DNA of 50,561 nt from Tuberibacillus calidus DSM 17572 (GCF_000430685.1 NZ_AUMM01000028.1:1-50561), one strand, 5' to 3'. Shown: positions 1 to 8,597, counted from the first letter of the stretch. The notes: a model not told the origin generated them from the letters alone. Made by a program: numbers and translations.

Positions 1-294
1 CCGAAACTGGGCCGGCCTTTAAAAGACAGTGAGGAAGACAGCGCCCAAAAACGAATAGAATACCAGGACGCCTTGGATCGGAACGCCGTCGAAGGCAAAT
101 TTGGCGAGGGCAAGCGTACATATGGGCTTGGTCTTATTCGAGCACGCCTTCGACAGACAAGTGAAACCGTCATTGCCCTGCAGTTTCTGGTTATGAACCT
201 TGAAAAGATCCTTCGGGATACTTTTTTTTCCTTTTTTCACTTGATCATTCGTCAGGTATTTTCATGTCACAAACTGCGAGTGGTAAGCTTTTGA
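1..294 (+). pseudogene. IS1182-type transposase, C-terminal part (cut by window edge)
   Basis: Frame 1 is open from base 1 to the TGA ending at 294, so the gene begins outside the window. The residues RNAVEGKFGEGKRTYGLGL, followed by RARLRQTSE and LVMNLEKILR, are the hallmark C-terminal end of DDE transposases of the IS1182 group, where the conserved Glu of VEGKFG is the last catalytic residue. After the LEKILR motif there is a Phe-rich tail that is longer than I would expect, so the end may be altered. Whether the element is intact cannot be judged from here. No clear terminal inverted repeat was recognised between 294 and 440. Confidence 0.72.
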
Positions 295-685
295 TCAAAA
301 TGTAGGTTGTTCAGTAGTCCCTAATTAGCTGCCGGCTTACCTAATGGTGTGGGAGATATATAGCAGGTTACCTTAACTTTTTTATTTTTATCGGTATACT
401 TCCTAAACCTCCAGAAAATATCCTTCACCTGAAGCACATTATCTTAAGCCACCATGGCAAGCAGGAGTGGGGCTCTCCGGTGCGCCCAATGACACCGGAA
501 GCATCCCCATATCCTGTCTTACCCTCTCAAGATACTCCGTCGCCACATGCATATGTCCTAATAGTTTCCCAAAGAAAAACATACCGTTGTTTTTTACGGG
601 TTTCGGTACTCTCTCAGTTTTCGGTATAGGAATTTTAGTTTCAGGTTTCGTATAGAAGCATGGAATGTAATTAGAAAGCATAAGT
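295..685. other. Intergenic stretch without a supported gene
   Basis: No gene is supported. Both strands have short open frames around 439-756, but they lack ribosome sites and resemble no family I know. A short hairpin (CCGGTG/CACCGG near 477-499) and three loose repeats of a TTTCGGTA-like unit at about 600-650 are present. The stretch probably holds decayed sequence left next to the transposase. Confidence 0.4.
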
Positions 686-727
686 AAAAAGGTTCGGGTC
701 GTTTTTATAGACGTCCCGGACCTTTTT
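686..727 (-). terminator. Rho-independent terminator of the lysine permease gene
   Basis: Inverted repeat GGTTCGGG (691-698) and CCCGGACC (715-722), with one G-T pair, flanked by A5 and T5. Read on the minus strand it is a GC-rich stem followed by five U, about 40 bases past the permease stop. Confidence 0.75.
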
Positions 728-764
728 CGTAAGACCATTATTTTTGAAGTATTCATCGTGCTAT

Positions 765-2240
765 TTATTTTACTTCCAAATCACATTTTTCAAGCGGGAT
801 CACTTTTGTTTTCTTTGTCCATTTATAACCGAGCCATAAGATGATGAAAAGCGGCAAACCGATGTAGGAGACGAGCACGCCTTGCCAGTCAATATGCCCG
901 CCGATAAAAGCCGGATAATTTTGTCCCAGAATAACGATGGCACAAAGGACGAAGGCGAAGATCGGACCGAACGGATAAAATTTGGATCGATAAGGTAGGG
1001 CACGCAAATCTTTGCCTTGTTTCACATAGGCGCGGCGGAAGCGGTAATGGCAGATGGCAATGCCGAGCCAAGCGATAAAGCCGGACATGCCGGAAGCATT
1101 GAGCAGCCATGTATATACAACCCCGTCGCCGAAGAAAGAAGCTAAAAAGGCTAAAGTGCCGACAAGCGTTGTGACAATCAAAGCATTCACCGGAACCCCG
1201 CGCGGATCCAATTTGGCAAGAAACTTTGGCGCTTTTCCTTCCCGAGCCAAATCCCAAAGCATGCGGGTTGAGGCATACATGCCAGAGTTTCCGGCGGAAA
1301 GCACAGCGGTCAAGATAATCGCGTTCATGACTGATGCCGCAAAGGCAATCCCGGCCTTTTTAAAGACCAAAGTGAACGGACTAAGCGTGACATCACCTGC
1401 TGCCAGATTGTCATTTGTAAAAGGAATAATTAAGCTGATGATAAGGATGGCGAGCACGTAGAATAACAAAATTCGCCAAAAAATAGACCGCATCGCCCGA
1501 GGAATGTTTTTCCCAGGATTGTCGGTCTCACCAGCCGCCACCCCAAGGAGTTCGGTTCCTTGGAACGAAAAGCCTGCCGCCATAAACACACCAAGCATCG
1601 TGAAAAACCCACCGTGGAATGGGGCATCACTGATCGTGAAGTTTTTAAGACCAATCACCTGGCCACCTAAAATCCCCACAATCATTAATAAGCCAACAAT
1701 AATAAAAACGATAACGGTAGCCACTTTAATGAAAGAAAACCAGTATTCAGCCTCACCGAAGCCTTTGACGGATAAATAGTTCAATAGAAACATGATGACA
1801 AGGCTGATGGCGCTCCAAATAATGGAGGGGGTATGTGGAAACCAAAACTTCATGATCATTGTCACGGCAGCGAGTTCTGCCGCAATCGTAATCGCCCAGT
1901 TATACCAATAGTTCCACCCAAGAGCAAACCCGAGTGCCGGGTCAACAAATTTTGTAGCATACGTACTGAATGTCCCGGAAACCGGCATGTAGGCGGCCAT
2001 TTCCGCAAGGCTTGTCATTAAGAAATAAACCATGATTCCGATGAGGACATACGACAAGAGAGCTCCGCCGGGTCCCGCGGTATGAATGGCACCGCCGCTT
2101 GCCAGAAATAAACCCGTGCCAATGGAGCCGCCGAGGGAAATCATCGTTAAATGGCGTGATTTTAACTTCCGCTTTAACTGTGGTGTTTCTATAGAAGCGG
2201 ATGGCTGTATGAATTTTTCGTGTGCATTAGATGAAAACAT
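765..2240 (-). CDS. lysP: Lysine permease (APC superfamily, AAT family)
   Basis: A 491-aa amino acid:H+ symporter of the cytoplasmic membrane. The N-terminus is followed at residues 34-48 by SLGGSIGTGLFLASG, the glycine-rich TM1 motif of the AAT family, and about 12 hydrophobic segments follow. AAT members import various amino acids, but the upstream lysine riboswitch (2340-2545) argues for lysine. I chose the start at 2240 because AAGGAG lies 9 bases before this ATG; an upstream in-frame ATG at 2282 sits at the foot of the riboswitch terminator and has no Shine-Dalgarno. The gene is monocistronic, with its own promoter, riboswitch and terminator. Confidence 0.88.
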   Translation of the reverse strand: MFSSNAHEKFIQPSASIETPQLKRKLKSRHLTMISLGGSIGTGLFLASGGAIHTAGPGGALLSYVLIGIMVYFLMTSLAEMAAYMPVSGTFSTYATKFVDPALGFALGWNYWYNWAITIAAELAAVTMIMKFWFPHTPSIIWSAISLVIMFLLNYLSVKGFGEAEYWFSFIKVATVIVFIIVGLLMIVGILGGQVIGLKNFTISDAPFHGGFFTMLGVFMAAGFSFQGTELLGVAAGETDNPGKNIPRAMRSIFWRILLFYVLAILIISLIIPFTNDNLAAGDVTLSPFTLVFKKAGIAFAASVMNAIILTAVLSAGNSGMYASTRMLWDLAREGKAPKFLAKLDPRGVPVNALIVTTLVGTLAFLASFFGDGVVYTWLLNASGMSGFIAWLGIAICHYRFRRAYVKQGKDLRALPYRSKFYPFGPIFAFVLCAIVILGQNYPAFIGGHIDWQGVLVSYIGLPLFIILWLGYKWTKKTKVIPLEKCDLEVK

Positions 2241-2285
2241 AAATAAAATCTCCTTTTTAAGTTTTTCTGAAGGAGACGGCATTAA

Positions 2286-2317
2286 TTAAAAAAACCGTTG
2301 AACAGTAGTCAACGGTT
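2286..2317 (-). terminator. Attenuator terminator of the lysine riboswitch
   Basis: Perfect 9-bp inverted repeat AACCGTTGA (2293-2301) and TCAACGGTT (2309-2317) followed on the minus strand by seven U. It lies between the aptamer and the permease start, which is where the expression platform of a transcription-terminating riboswitch belongs. Confidence 0.85.
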
Positions 2318-2339
2318 AAATTAAAAAATCCCGCATCAT

Positions 2340-2545
2340 ACCCTTCGAAAGATAGCGCAACACGTTTAGTTGGGTCCTAAACGTGACAGTTCTGTTCCTG
2401 TTCGGAGACAGCCCCAGCCCACCCATCCAGAAAAAATGAGTGGACTTCGGCGACTTTTCCTTTCCAGCCAACCTCAAGCGATGTTTTCTGCATCTCGGTT
2501 GACTTTACTCATAAAAGCCGCGACCTCTACCTCACCGATTTTGAT
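2340..2545 (-). promoter_or_regulatory. Lysine riboswitch (L-box)
   Basis: On the minus strand the leader reads GGTGAGGTAGAGGTCG, then ATGAGTAA, later GAAAGG and GTCGCCGAAGT, and a 3' closing strand GCGCTATC. These blocks, in this order and at this spacing, are the conserved core of the L-box aptamer known from Bacillus lysC. The terminator at 2286-2317 follows. Lysine binding should cause early termination, so the permease is made only when lysine is scarce. Confidence 0.92.
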
Positions 2546-2578
2546 GAGGATTTAACTATGAAGTTTTATCAGTTAGCT

Positions 2579-2607
2579 ATTCTAGTTGTTCTATCTCTAT
2601 TAGTCAA
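2579..2607 (-). promoter_or_regulatory. Sigma-A-type promoter of lysP leader
   Basis: Minus strand TTGACT (2602-2607), 17-base spacer, TAGAAT (2579-2584). It lies about 35 bases upstream of the riboswitch aptamer, as expected for its transcription start. Confidence 0.8.
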
Positions 2608-2965
2608 GTGAAAACCATGAAGAAAGTGGCGGTTGCTCTCCATTTTCCTAGATATAGAAGTTGTAGGCAAGTGATTTTTACCGAGAAAATGTGGTTTTCG
2701 CGTCAATAGTATTCATTTCTATTAAAACTTAATTATCCGGTTGGGTATTGAAGTCCGTTTTTGTCTGGTTGTGGTTAATCTCAAAAAACACTTCTCTCTC
2801 TTGGTTTGGTGCAGGCGTACAGTTCAACGGCCCCATCCTCCATGAAACCTTTAATGTACTTGAACCGTAAGTCTTGTTGAAAATTCACTGCCTGTCCATT
2901 CGGTCTTCACATTTCCGACACATCTCGGGGTGGGAAGGGCATAAGGCGTTCGTTTCGGTTTGAAT
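2608..2965. other. Intergenic stretch, no supported gene
   Basis: No reading frame with a ribosome site was found. The minus strand shows short, shifted fragments (a 34-codon frame around 2780-2890 after an in-frame stop) that might be the relic of a decayed gene, but none can be assigned to a family. Confidence 0.4.
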
Positions 2966-3016
2966 TTGCCACGGTTTAGCGCTATATTCTTATTATCATG
3001 ACTGGCCGGTCAGTCG
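2966..3016 (+). promoter_or_regulatory. Putative promoter and TetR-type operator of the RND gene
   Basis: A palindrome with core TGACTGGCCGGTCA extends over TGACTGGCCGGTCAGTCG at 2999-3016. GACNGNCCGGTCAGTC-like palindromes are typical of TetR-family operators controlling drug exporters. It begins just downstream of a possible -10 (TATTAT, 2991-2996); TTGCCA at 2966-2971 could be a -35 but with a long 19-base spacer. A repressor bound here would block transcription. No tetR gene lies in the window. Confidence 0.6.
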
Positions 3017-3054
3017 GGCAGAAATAGTTTTAATCAGTATCAAGGAGTGACAGC

Positions 3055-6000
3055 ATGCGAGGAATCATTAATTTTTGTATGAAAAATAAATTAGCGGTAT
3101 GGATTTTGATCGTGATCGTTGTGGCGGCTGGTCTTTATTCGGGTATGAAGATGAAACTCGAAACCATCCCGAATATCAATATTCCGGTTTTATCTGTCGT
3201 GACGACGTATCCCGGGGCTTCGCCGGATGAAGTCGATGAAAAAGTGACCAAGCCGATTTCCCAGCATGTCCGAAGCCTGCCGGGAGTAAAGGTGGTCAGC
3301 TCGACCTCTCGGGATAGTGCGTCGGTCATTCAAATAGAATACAGCTATAAAAAGGATTTAGATCAAGCGGAGACGGAAATTAAGGAAGCCTTGGGGCAAA
3401 TCAATCTTCCGGACGGAGTCGGCGACCCGAAAGTTGCTAAACAAGACTTTAATGCGTTTCCGGTCATGGCTTTCAGCATCTCCAGTAAACATCAATCCCT
3501 CGCTGATTTGACCGATCGGGTCGAAAATGACATTCTGCCGGCGATTGAAGCCATTGACGGTGTCTCTTCCGTGCAAATTTCCGGGCAAGAGATACAGGAA
3601 GTCGATATTAATTTTAATAAACAAAAACTGGCGCAATACGGCCTCAGCGAAGATACCATTAAAGGCATCATACAAGGTTCAGCGGTTAAAGTGCCTTTGG
3701 GATTGAAGCAATTTGGTCAGACTGAAAAGACCGTTGTGATTGACGGGGACGTTACAACCATTAATGATTTGAAAAACTTGCGCATTCCGGTCTCGGTGGG
3801 GAAGCAACCTGACGTGGCGAAAACCGGCACTGATGGAAATAGCCATATGACAAAAGGTGGACCGCAAACGAATGGAGCGATGCTGGGGCAAGCACAAAAT
3901 GCATCGCAGCTCGCTGGTCAAACCCCTGCATTCAACGGGATTCCAACGGTTAAGTTGAGTGACATCGCGACAGTAAAACTCGTGTCCAAGGCGGAATCCA
4001 TTTCCCGAACGAACGGAAAAGATGCCATCGGATTTCAGGTCGTCAAAGCCCAAGACGCCAATACGGTGGATGTCGTCAACCAAGTGAAAGAGAAATTGAA
4101 AAAGATCCAAGCCGAAGACAAGGACCTCAATATCGTGACCACCTTTGACCAAGGGCAGCCGATTAAAGAATCGGTAGATACGATGTTAAACAAAGCGATG
4201 TTTGGAGCGATTTTTGCGGCCCTGATCATTCTCCTTTTCTTGAGAAATATTCGGACGACCTTGATTTCTGTTGTCTCGATTCCTTTATCCATATTTATCG
4301 CACTCCTCCTTTTAAATCAAATGGGGATTACGTTAAACATCATGACATTAGGTGCGATGACGGTTGCCATCGGGCGGGTCGTCGATGATTCCATTGTCGT
4401 TATTGAAAACGTCTATCGGCGCATGTCACAATCCGGTGAAAAATTGAAAGGCAAGGCATTGATTCGCGAGGCGACGAGAGAAATGTTTTTGCCGATCCTG
4501 TCATCCACCGTCGTGACAGTGGCCGTATTCCTCCCGCTTGGGTTTGTGCAAGGGACCGTTGGCGAGCTGTTTTTACCCTTTGCTTTGACGATTGTTTTTG
4601 CATTAGCAGCTTCATTATTGATCGCCATTACGGTCGTACCGATGCTTACTCATACGCTTTTTAAAAGAAAGGCCGTTAAAAAGACAGGATCTGAAGGCGA
4701 ACCGTGGCGCCTGGCCCGCTCTTATAAAAAAGTGTTGAACTGGTCGCTCAATCATAAATTGCTCACCTTTGGGCTTGCGATCTTGCTGTTAGTCGGGAGC
4801 CTGTTCCTAGTACCTTTAATCGGGGTCAGCTTCCTGCCCTCAGATGAGCAAAAAATGGTGATCGCCACCTTCAACCCGGCCGTCGGTGAATCCAAGCAAG
4901 ATGCGGAAAAGACGGCGGCAATGGCCGAAGACTTTTTCTTAAACCGGAAAGGTGTGCACACCGTTCAGTACTCCCTTGGTGGGGAAAACCCGGTGAACCC
5001 AGGCGCATCCAACCAAGCGCTATTCTTTGTGGAATACGATAAAGACACGCCGAATTTCGATCAAGAATCGGAGCGTGTCATCAAAGAACTTAACCGAAAG
5101 ACGGAAAAAGGCGAGTGGGGCACGCTCGATATGTCCCCCACAGGCAGCAACAATTTAGAGCTCTACGTTTACGGCAATGATGAAAAGGACATAAAGGACG
5201 CCGTTAAACAAGTGACCCATGAGATGGAAAAAGAGAAAAACCTCACCGATATTGATTCCGGCCTGGCACGCGCATATGATCAATATACACTAGTGCTAGA
5301 TCAAGAAAAGTTGAGTCAGTATGGGTTAACCGCCGGCCAAGTCGGGGCTTCCCTCAGTTCCGTCGGGGAGCAAAACGCCTTGACGACGCTCAAAGTAGAC
5401 GGGAAAGACGTCAACGTTTATGTCCAAGCGAAAAAAGGAACGTATACGGATGTCAATGACTTGTTGGATACTGAGATTCCAACACCACTTGGAGGAAACG
5501 TCAAGCTGTCCGATATTAGTGATGTGAAGAACGGCAAGGCACAAGAGACGATTACACGCCGCGATGGGAAACTCTATACTTCCGTTCAGGCGAAAGTGAA
5601 AACGAATGATGTCGGAAAAATGTCGGCGGATTTGCAGAAAAAAATCGATAAAATGGATTTGCCTGACGGCGTGTCGGTCGAGTTTGGCGGCGTCACCCAG
5701 CAAATCAACGAGTCGTTTTCGCAGTTAGGGCTTGCGATGCTTGCGGCGATTGCCATTGTCTATTTCGTGCTTGTCGTGACATTTGGTAATGGTCTTGCGC
5801 CGTTTGCGATTCTCTTTTCATTGCCGTTTACGGTCATCGGCGGTTTCTTGGCGCTATATTTAACAGGAGAAACGATAAGCATCTCCGCGATGATCGGCGC
5901 GCTTATGTTAATTGGTATTGTCGTGGCTAACGCCATCGTCCTCATTGACCGGACAACGCGAAAACAAGAAGAAGGTCTCTCCACTCGCGAAGCGTTGTTG

Positions 6001-6231
6001 GAAGCGGCTGGCACCAGGTTGCGGCCGATTTTAATGACGGCAATTGCCACGATCGGTGCTTTATTACCGCTTGCGTTCGGTATGGAGGGCAGTGGCCTCA
6101 TCTCGAAAGGTCTCGGCGTTACCGTCATAGGCGGTTTGGCCAGCTCGACCCTTTTGACTTTGCTGATCGTGCCGATTGTCTACGAATTTTTAATGAAGTT
6201 CCGCCGGAAACATCCAGCAGCAGATGAATAA
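3055..6231 (+). CDS. swrC: RND-family multidrug/lipopeptide exporter (SwrC/YerP-like)
   Basis: A 1058-aa proton-driven exporter of the cytoplasmic membrane, related to AcrB and closest in type to Bacillus SwrC, which exports surfactin-like compounds. It shows the RND layout: TM1, a large extracytoplasmic loop, TM2-6 with the TM4 motif GRVVDDSIVVIENV (Asp pair at 444-445, the proton relay), a second loop, and TM8-12 with GIVVANAIVLID. The TM10 lysine of AcrB is absent, as is usual for Gram-positive members. A polar, Gly/Gln/Asn-rich insert of about 45 residues near residues 250-295 is unusual. AAGGAG lies 8-9 bases before the ATG. No adaptor protein gene is adjacent. The gene is monocistronic. 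Confidence 0.9.
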   Translation: MRGIINFCMKNKLAVWILIVIVVAAGLYSGMKMKLETIPNINIPVLSVVTTYPGASPDEVDEKVTKPISQHVRSLPGVKVVSSTSRDSASVIQIEYSYKKDLDQAETEIKEALGQINLPDGVGDPKVAKQDFNAFPVMAFSISSKHQSLADLTDRVENDILPAIEAIDGVSSVQISGQEIQEVDINFNKQKLAQYGLSEDTIKGIIQGSAVKVPLGLKQFGQTEKTVVIDGDVTTINDLKNLRIPVSVGKQPDVAKTGTDGNSHMTKGGPQTNGAMLGQAQNASQLAGQTPAFNGIPTVKLSDIATVKLVSKAESISRTNGKDAIGFQVVKAQDANTVDVVNQVKEKLKKIQAEDKDLNIVTTFDQGQPIKESVDTMLNKAMFGAIFAALIILLFLRNIRTTLISVVSIPLSIFIALLLLNQMGITLNIMTLGAMTVAIGRVVDDSIVVIENVYRRMSQSGEKLKGKALIREATREMFLPILSSTVVTVAVFLPLGFVQGTVGELFLPFALTIVFALAASLLIAITVVPMLTHTLFKRKAVKKTGSEGEPWRLARSYKKVLNWSLNHKLLTFGLAILLLVGSLFLVPLIGVSFLPSDEQKMVIATFNPAVGESKQDAEKTAAMAEDFFLNRKGVHTVQYSLGGENPVNPGASNQALFFVEYDKDTPNFDQESERVIKELNRKTEKGEWGTLDMSPTGSNNLELYVYGNDEKDIKDAVKQVTHEMEKEKNLTDIDSGLARAYDQYTLVLDQEKLSQYGLTAGQVGASLSSVGEQNALTTLKVDGKDVNVYVQAKKGTYTDVNDLLDTEIPTPLGGNVKLSDISDVKNGKAQETITRRDGKLYTSVQAKVKTNDVGKMSADLQKKIDKMDLPDGVSVEFGGVTQQINESFSQLGLAMLAAIAIVYFVLVVTFGNGLAPFAILFSLPFTVIGGFLALYLTGETISISAMIGALMLIGIVVANAIVLIDRTTRKQEEGLSTREALLEAAGTRLRPILMTAIATIGALLPLAFGMEGSGLISKGLGVTVIGGLASSTLLTLLIVPIVYEFLMKFRRKHPAADE

Positions 6232-6260
6232 AGTATGATTTGGTGTTTTAAATCAAATGA

Positions 6261-6293
6261 AAGAGGCCAGACATGCCGGCCTCTTCTTCTTAT
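6261..6293 (+). terminator. Terminator of the RND exporter gene
   Basis: Perfect 8-bp stem AAGAGGCC (6261-6268) and GGCCTCTT (6278-6285), followed by a T-rich tail. It abuts the convergent SASP gene and may serve both strands. Confidence 0.8.
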
Positions 6294-6481
6294 TTTTCCC
6301 TGCGCAGGTTTTCTTCGGCGAATTTGATCATTCGTTTGACCATCTCGCCACCCACTGATCCGTTCGCCCGTGCCGTGGTATCCGCCCCGAGGTCCACGCC
6401 GAATTCATTGGCAATCTCGTTTTTCATTTGATCCAGGGCATCTTCAGCCCCCGGCACTAACAATTTGTTGTTATTGGCCAT
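6290..6481 (-). CDS. Alpha/beta-type small acid-soluble spore protein
   Basis: A 63-aa DNA-binding protein that coats and protects spore DNA. It contains the germination-protease site region [12 protein letters not shown] (cut expected between Glu and Phe) and the second conserved block [13 protein letters not shown], both diagnostic of the SspA/B family. The length is typical. AAGGAG is placed 9 bases before the ATG. The gene is alone and was presumably expressed in the forespore, although I could not assign a sigma-G promoter with confidence. It is the best evidence in the window that the organism forms endospores. Confidence 0.95.
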   Translation of the reverse strand: MANNNKLLVPGAEDALDQMKNEIANEFGVDLGADTTARANGSVGGEMVKRMIKFAEENLRREK

Positions 6482-6505
6482 ACGGGATCACTCCTTGTGG
6501 GTTTT

Positions 6506-6524
6506 GAACAACAAAATGTTGTTC
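6506..6524 (-). promoter_or_regulatory. Perfect inverted repeat in the SASP leader
   Basis: GAACAACA-AAA-TGTTGTTC, an 8-bp perfect palindrome with a 3-base centre, lies 25 bases upstream of the SASP start codon. It is either an operator or an RNA hairpin in the 5' leader. No T-run follows, so it is not a terminator. Confidence 0.5.
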
Positions 6525-6649
6525 AGTAATAAATTCTGAAGATACCCGCTTTTTTATACTAGATAAGAAAGACTATTACTTTTCAAGCTAGGATATGAAC
6601 AATTCAAATTCTTTTTTCGCCCAAAAGGCTTGGCAGAGCCCCATTTCCT

Positions 6650-7489
6650 CTAATTTACCGCCTCACCGTTTCGGGCGAGGAGATCAAAGTACATAAAAGC
6701 TATGCTTACGTTTGGGATAAAGTGCACGAAAAGCGCAATAATATCCTTGAGTGCCTCGCGGACTAATTCGGCTTCGAACAACAATCCAAACAGGATATTC
6801 AGAATGCTTTCAATGATAGTAGCAATGATGTTTAAAACAATAAACCACAGAAATAACCGCCAAAAATGATCTTTCGTTAGCTGCCAGCTCTTTTTCAAAC
6901 CTGGCACCGCCTCACCAAAAAGGACAGCTGGAGCAAAAAAACTCCAACGGGTATCAAGGAAGATTAGAAAAGCCGCAACCACCAAAAATAAAATGAAAGT
7001 GATGGGTCCAACAGCGAGACTCACCCAAAAAATGAGTAATCCTGCGAGTACTAACAGACCATAAAAAATAAAGGCATAAACGACATTGCTTCCAATCAAA
7101 GGCCAGTAGCGGGAAAATGCAAAGGTCATCGCGCTTTGAGCTGTGACCGTTTGGTTTTCTTCATCCTTCTTGAGTAATGCGACGATTGAGGCGGAAGCCA
7201 TGGGTGTTAAAAAGATATAGCATAAGCTACTCAAGAAAAAAAATAAGCATTGTTGAAGACTCCAATGGAATTCAAACGATAATTTTCCTGTTTTTCCAGT
7301 GAAGTAATCGGTGAATGACGTAATAATAGTTTTAGTAAGATCTGATTGAGTTGCGAACGCACTTCCGATTAAATCAAACAAATAATATGGGCCTGCCAAT
7401 GCAAAAGTGATGAGTGTGAGTGCCACAAAATGCTTTTTAATAAATTTAAACGTTTCCCCGAGAAGTTCCCTGAGCGTCATCGGCTCCAT
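6650..7489 (-). CDS. Multi-pass membrane protein of the YciC / GP-PDE membrane-domain type
   Basis: A 279-aa integral membrane protein of unknown function with about six hydrophobic stretches. The C-terminal block RWSFFAPAVLFGE followed by LKKSWQLTKDHFWR resembles the 'W...S..L.kg.fWr' pattern shared by YciC-like and glycerophosphodiesterase membrane domains. A GGGGGG sequence 7 bases before the ATG acts as the ribosome site. It has no operon partner. No catalytic residues are visible, so enzymatic activity should not be assumed. Confidence 0.65.
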   Translation of the reverse strand: MEPMTLRELLGETFKFIKKHFVALTLITFALAGPYYLFDLIGSAFATQSDLTKTIITSFTDYFTGKTGKLSFEFHWSLQQCLFFFLSSLCYIFLTPMASASIVALLKKDEENQTVTAQSAMTFAFSRYWPLIGSNVVYAFIFYGLLVLAGLLIFWVSLAVGPITFILFLVVAAFLIFLDTRWSFFAPAVLFGEAVPGLKKSWQLTKDHFWRLFLWFIVLNIIATIIESILNILFGLLFEAELVREALKDIIALFVHFIPNVSIAFMYFDLLARNGEAVN

Positions 7490-7810
7490 CCAGCCGCCCC
7501 CCTTTTATCTATTTGCTTTATTTTACCACGGTTATCCTTAAAATAGGTATTTTTCTTTATACTGGTAAGAACATTTATTATTTTTATAGTCAGCATAAGC
7601 ACAACTCTAGCAAGTTTAACGAAGAACAAGTAACGATGTTCGGAAACAGCTTGCCGATGTATGGCCTGGTCATCTGTTTGAACTTACTCCATTTATGTGT
7701 ATCTTGAATCAGACATCAATAACGGACAAAGTAAGGGGATAATAAAAATTTGTTTTTTAATCCACCTAAAAGTGGTTGGTACAAAAGGGGTAATGAGGTT
7801 GCTCGAATCC
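7490..7810. other. Intergenic stretch without a supported gene
   Basis: A 64-codon frame (7513-7707, +) has no Shine-Dalgarno and no recognisable similarity and is not accepted. The rest is AT-rich. A sequence AAAAGGGGTAATGAG near 7783 loosely mirrors the terminator region that follows. Confidence 0.4.
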
Positions 7811-7853
7811 CAAAAAAATAACCCCTTATCACTCTAAGTGGTACAGGGTTATT
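7811..7853 (-). terminator. Terminator of the AT-rich two-gene operon
   Basis: On the minus strand AATAACCC (7846-7853) pairs with GGGTTATT (7817-7824), with a short inner stem, followed by a run of U. It lies about 85 bases after the stop of the preceding gene. Confidence 0.7.
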
Positions 7854-7937
7854 GGTTTTAATGTAACTTTATTTATATAAGTGGGGACTAAATTTTTTGA
7901 GGAATTGGTTTATGTCCAAGCCCCTTCTTTATATTTT

Positions 7938-8597
7938 CTATTGTAATTCTTTGACAGATGCAGTTGTGGCTTTTTTTTCTGTATAATTCTCCCATTCTTT
8001 TAAAACTGTGTTATAAGGTTGGTGTTTCCATTTCATACTATTGAAGAACGACTTTTTTAGTTTTACTATTGTAAGGTCTTCTTGATACATCGGAATAGCA
8101 TAATCATTCCAATATTGATCTTCAGTTAGCCCAAGTGCTTCCCTAAAATTCTTAATTTCTTCTCTTACTTGTTGGTCACTAGGCTTAGTTGAATTCTCTA
8201 AAATTTCCCTAACGTGATTAGCGTATTCTGATGCTTCTTCTTTGGTTGTATAAAGCTTATTTTTTTTAGCTTCGTCTAATAAAGCCTTTCTCTTAATAAA
8301 CTCATGTTTTGCTTGTTTTTCACTCAATGCTGGTTTATTGTCCTCAATTTGAGCTAAGTCTCTTCTAGCTTTAAACTTTTCAAATTCTTTATTTGTATAT
8401 TTGGTTCCATTTATTTCAATTATATAAGTTGCTTTTTTATTGTTAATTTTTTGGGTTTTCTCCTTAAAGTCCTTTAATGCTACCTGCTTAATTGATTCTG
8501 CGTCTGCCTTATTTACTGGATTGAGTTTGTTATAAGCAGTAAATCCAAACACAATAATTACAGCAAAGATCAATACAAACAAAAATGACTTTTTCAC
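7938..8597 (-). CDS. Membrane-anchored protein with SurA-N-like region, function unknown
   Basis: A 219-aa protein with one N-terminal hydrophobic segment (residues 4-20) and no lipobox Cys, so probably a signal anchor facing outward. The remainder is very charged. The block from EINGTKYTNKEFEKF through the KRKALLDEAKKN helix resembles the N-terminal helical region of SurA/PrsA chaperones (a short 'ING..it..Ef' strand, then helices), but no parvulin domain follows. I chose the GTG at 8597 because AAAGGAGGG lies 6 bases before it; the in-frame ATG at 8615 includes that site and has none of its own. It is translationally close to the upstream secreted protein gene. Base composition is clearly richer in AT than in flanking genes. 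Confidence 0.6.
   Translation of the reverse strand: MKKSFLFVLIFAVIIVFGFTAYNKLNPVNKADAESIKQVALKDFKEKTQKINNKKATYIIEINGTKYTNKEFEKFKARRDLAQIEDNKPALSEKQAKHEFIKRKALLDEAKKNKLYTTKEEASEYANHVREILENSTKPSDQQVREEIKNFREALGLTEDQYWNDYAIPMYQEDLTIVKLKKSFFNSMKWKHQPYNTVLKEWENYTEKKATTASVKELQ

Noticed and set aside
439-756. 105-codon open frame on the minus strand (and a 62-codon one opposite)
   Set aside because: It lacks a ribosome site, overlaps the permease terminator and matches no family; frames on both strands are open only because of composition.
2370-2555. 61-codon plus-strand ORF
   Set aside because: It lies entirely within the lysine riboswitch on the other strand and is a shadow of the structured RNA.
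2780-2890. Short minus-strand frame with a plausible helix-like peptide
   Set aside because: Interrupted by stops on both sides and without a start site; could be a relic but cannot be supported.
7513-7707. 64-codon plus-strand ORF upstream of the membrane protein gene
   Set aside because: No Shine-Dalgarno, low-complexity start and no similarity to known proteins.
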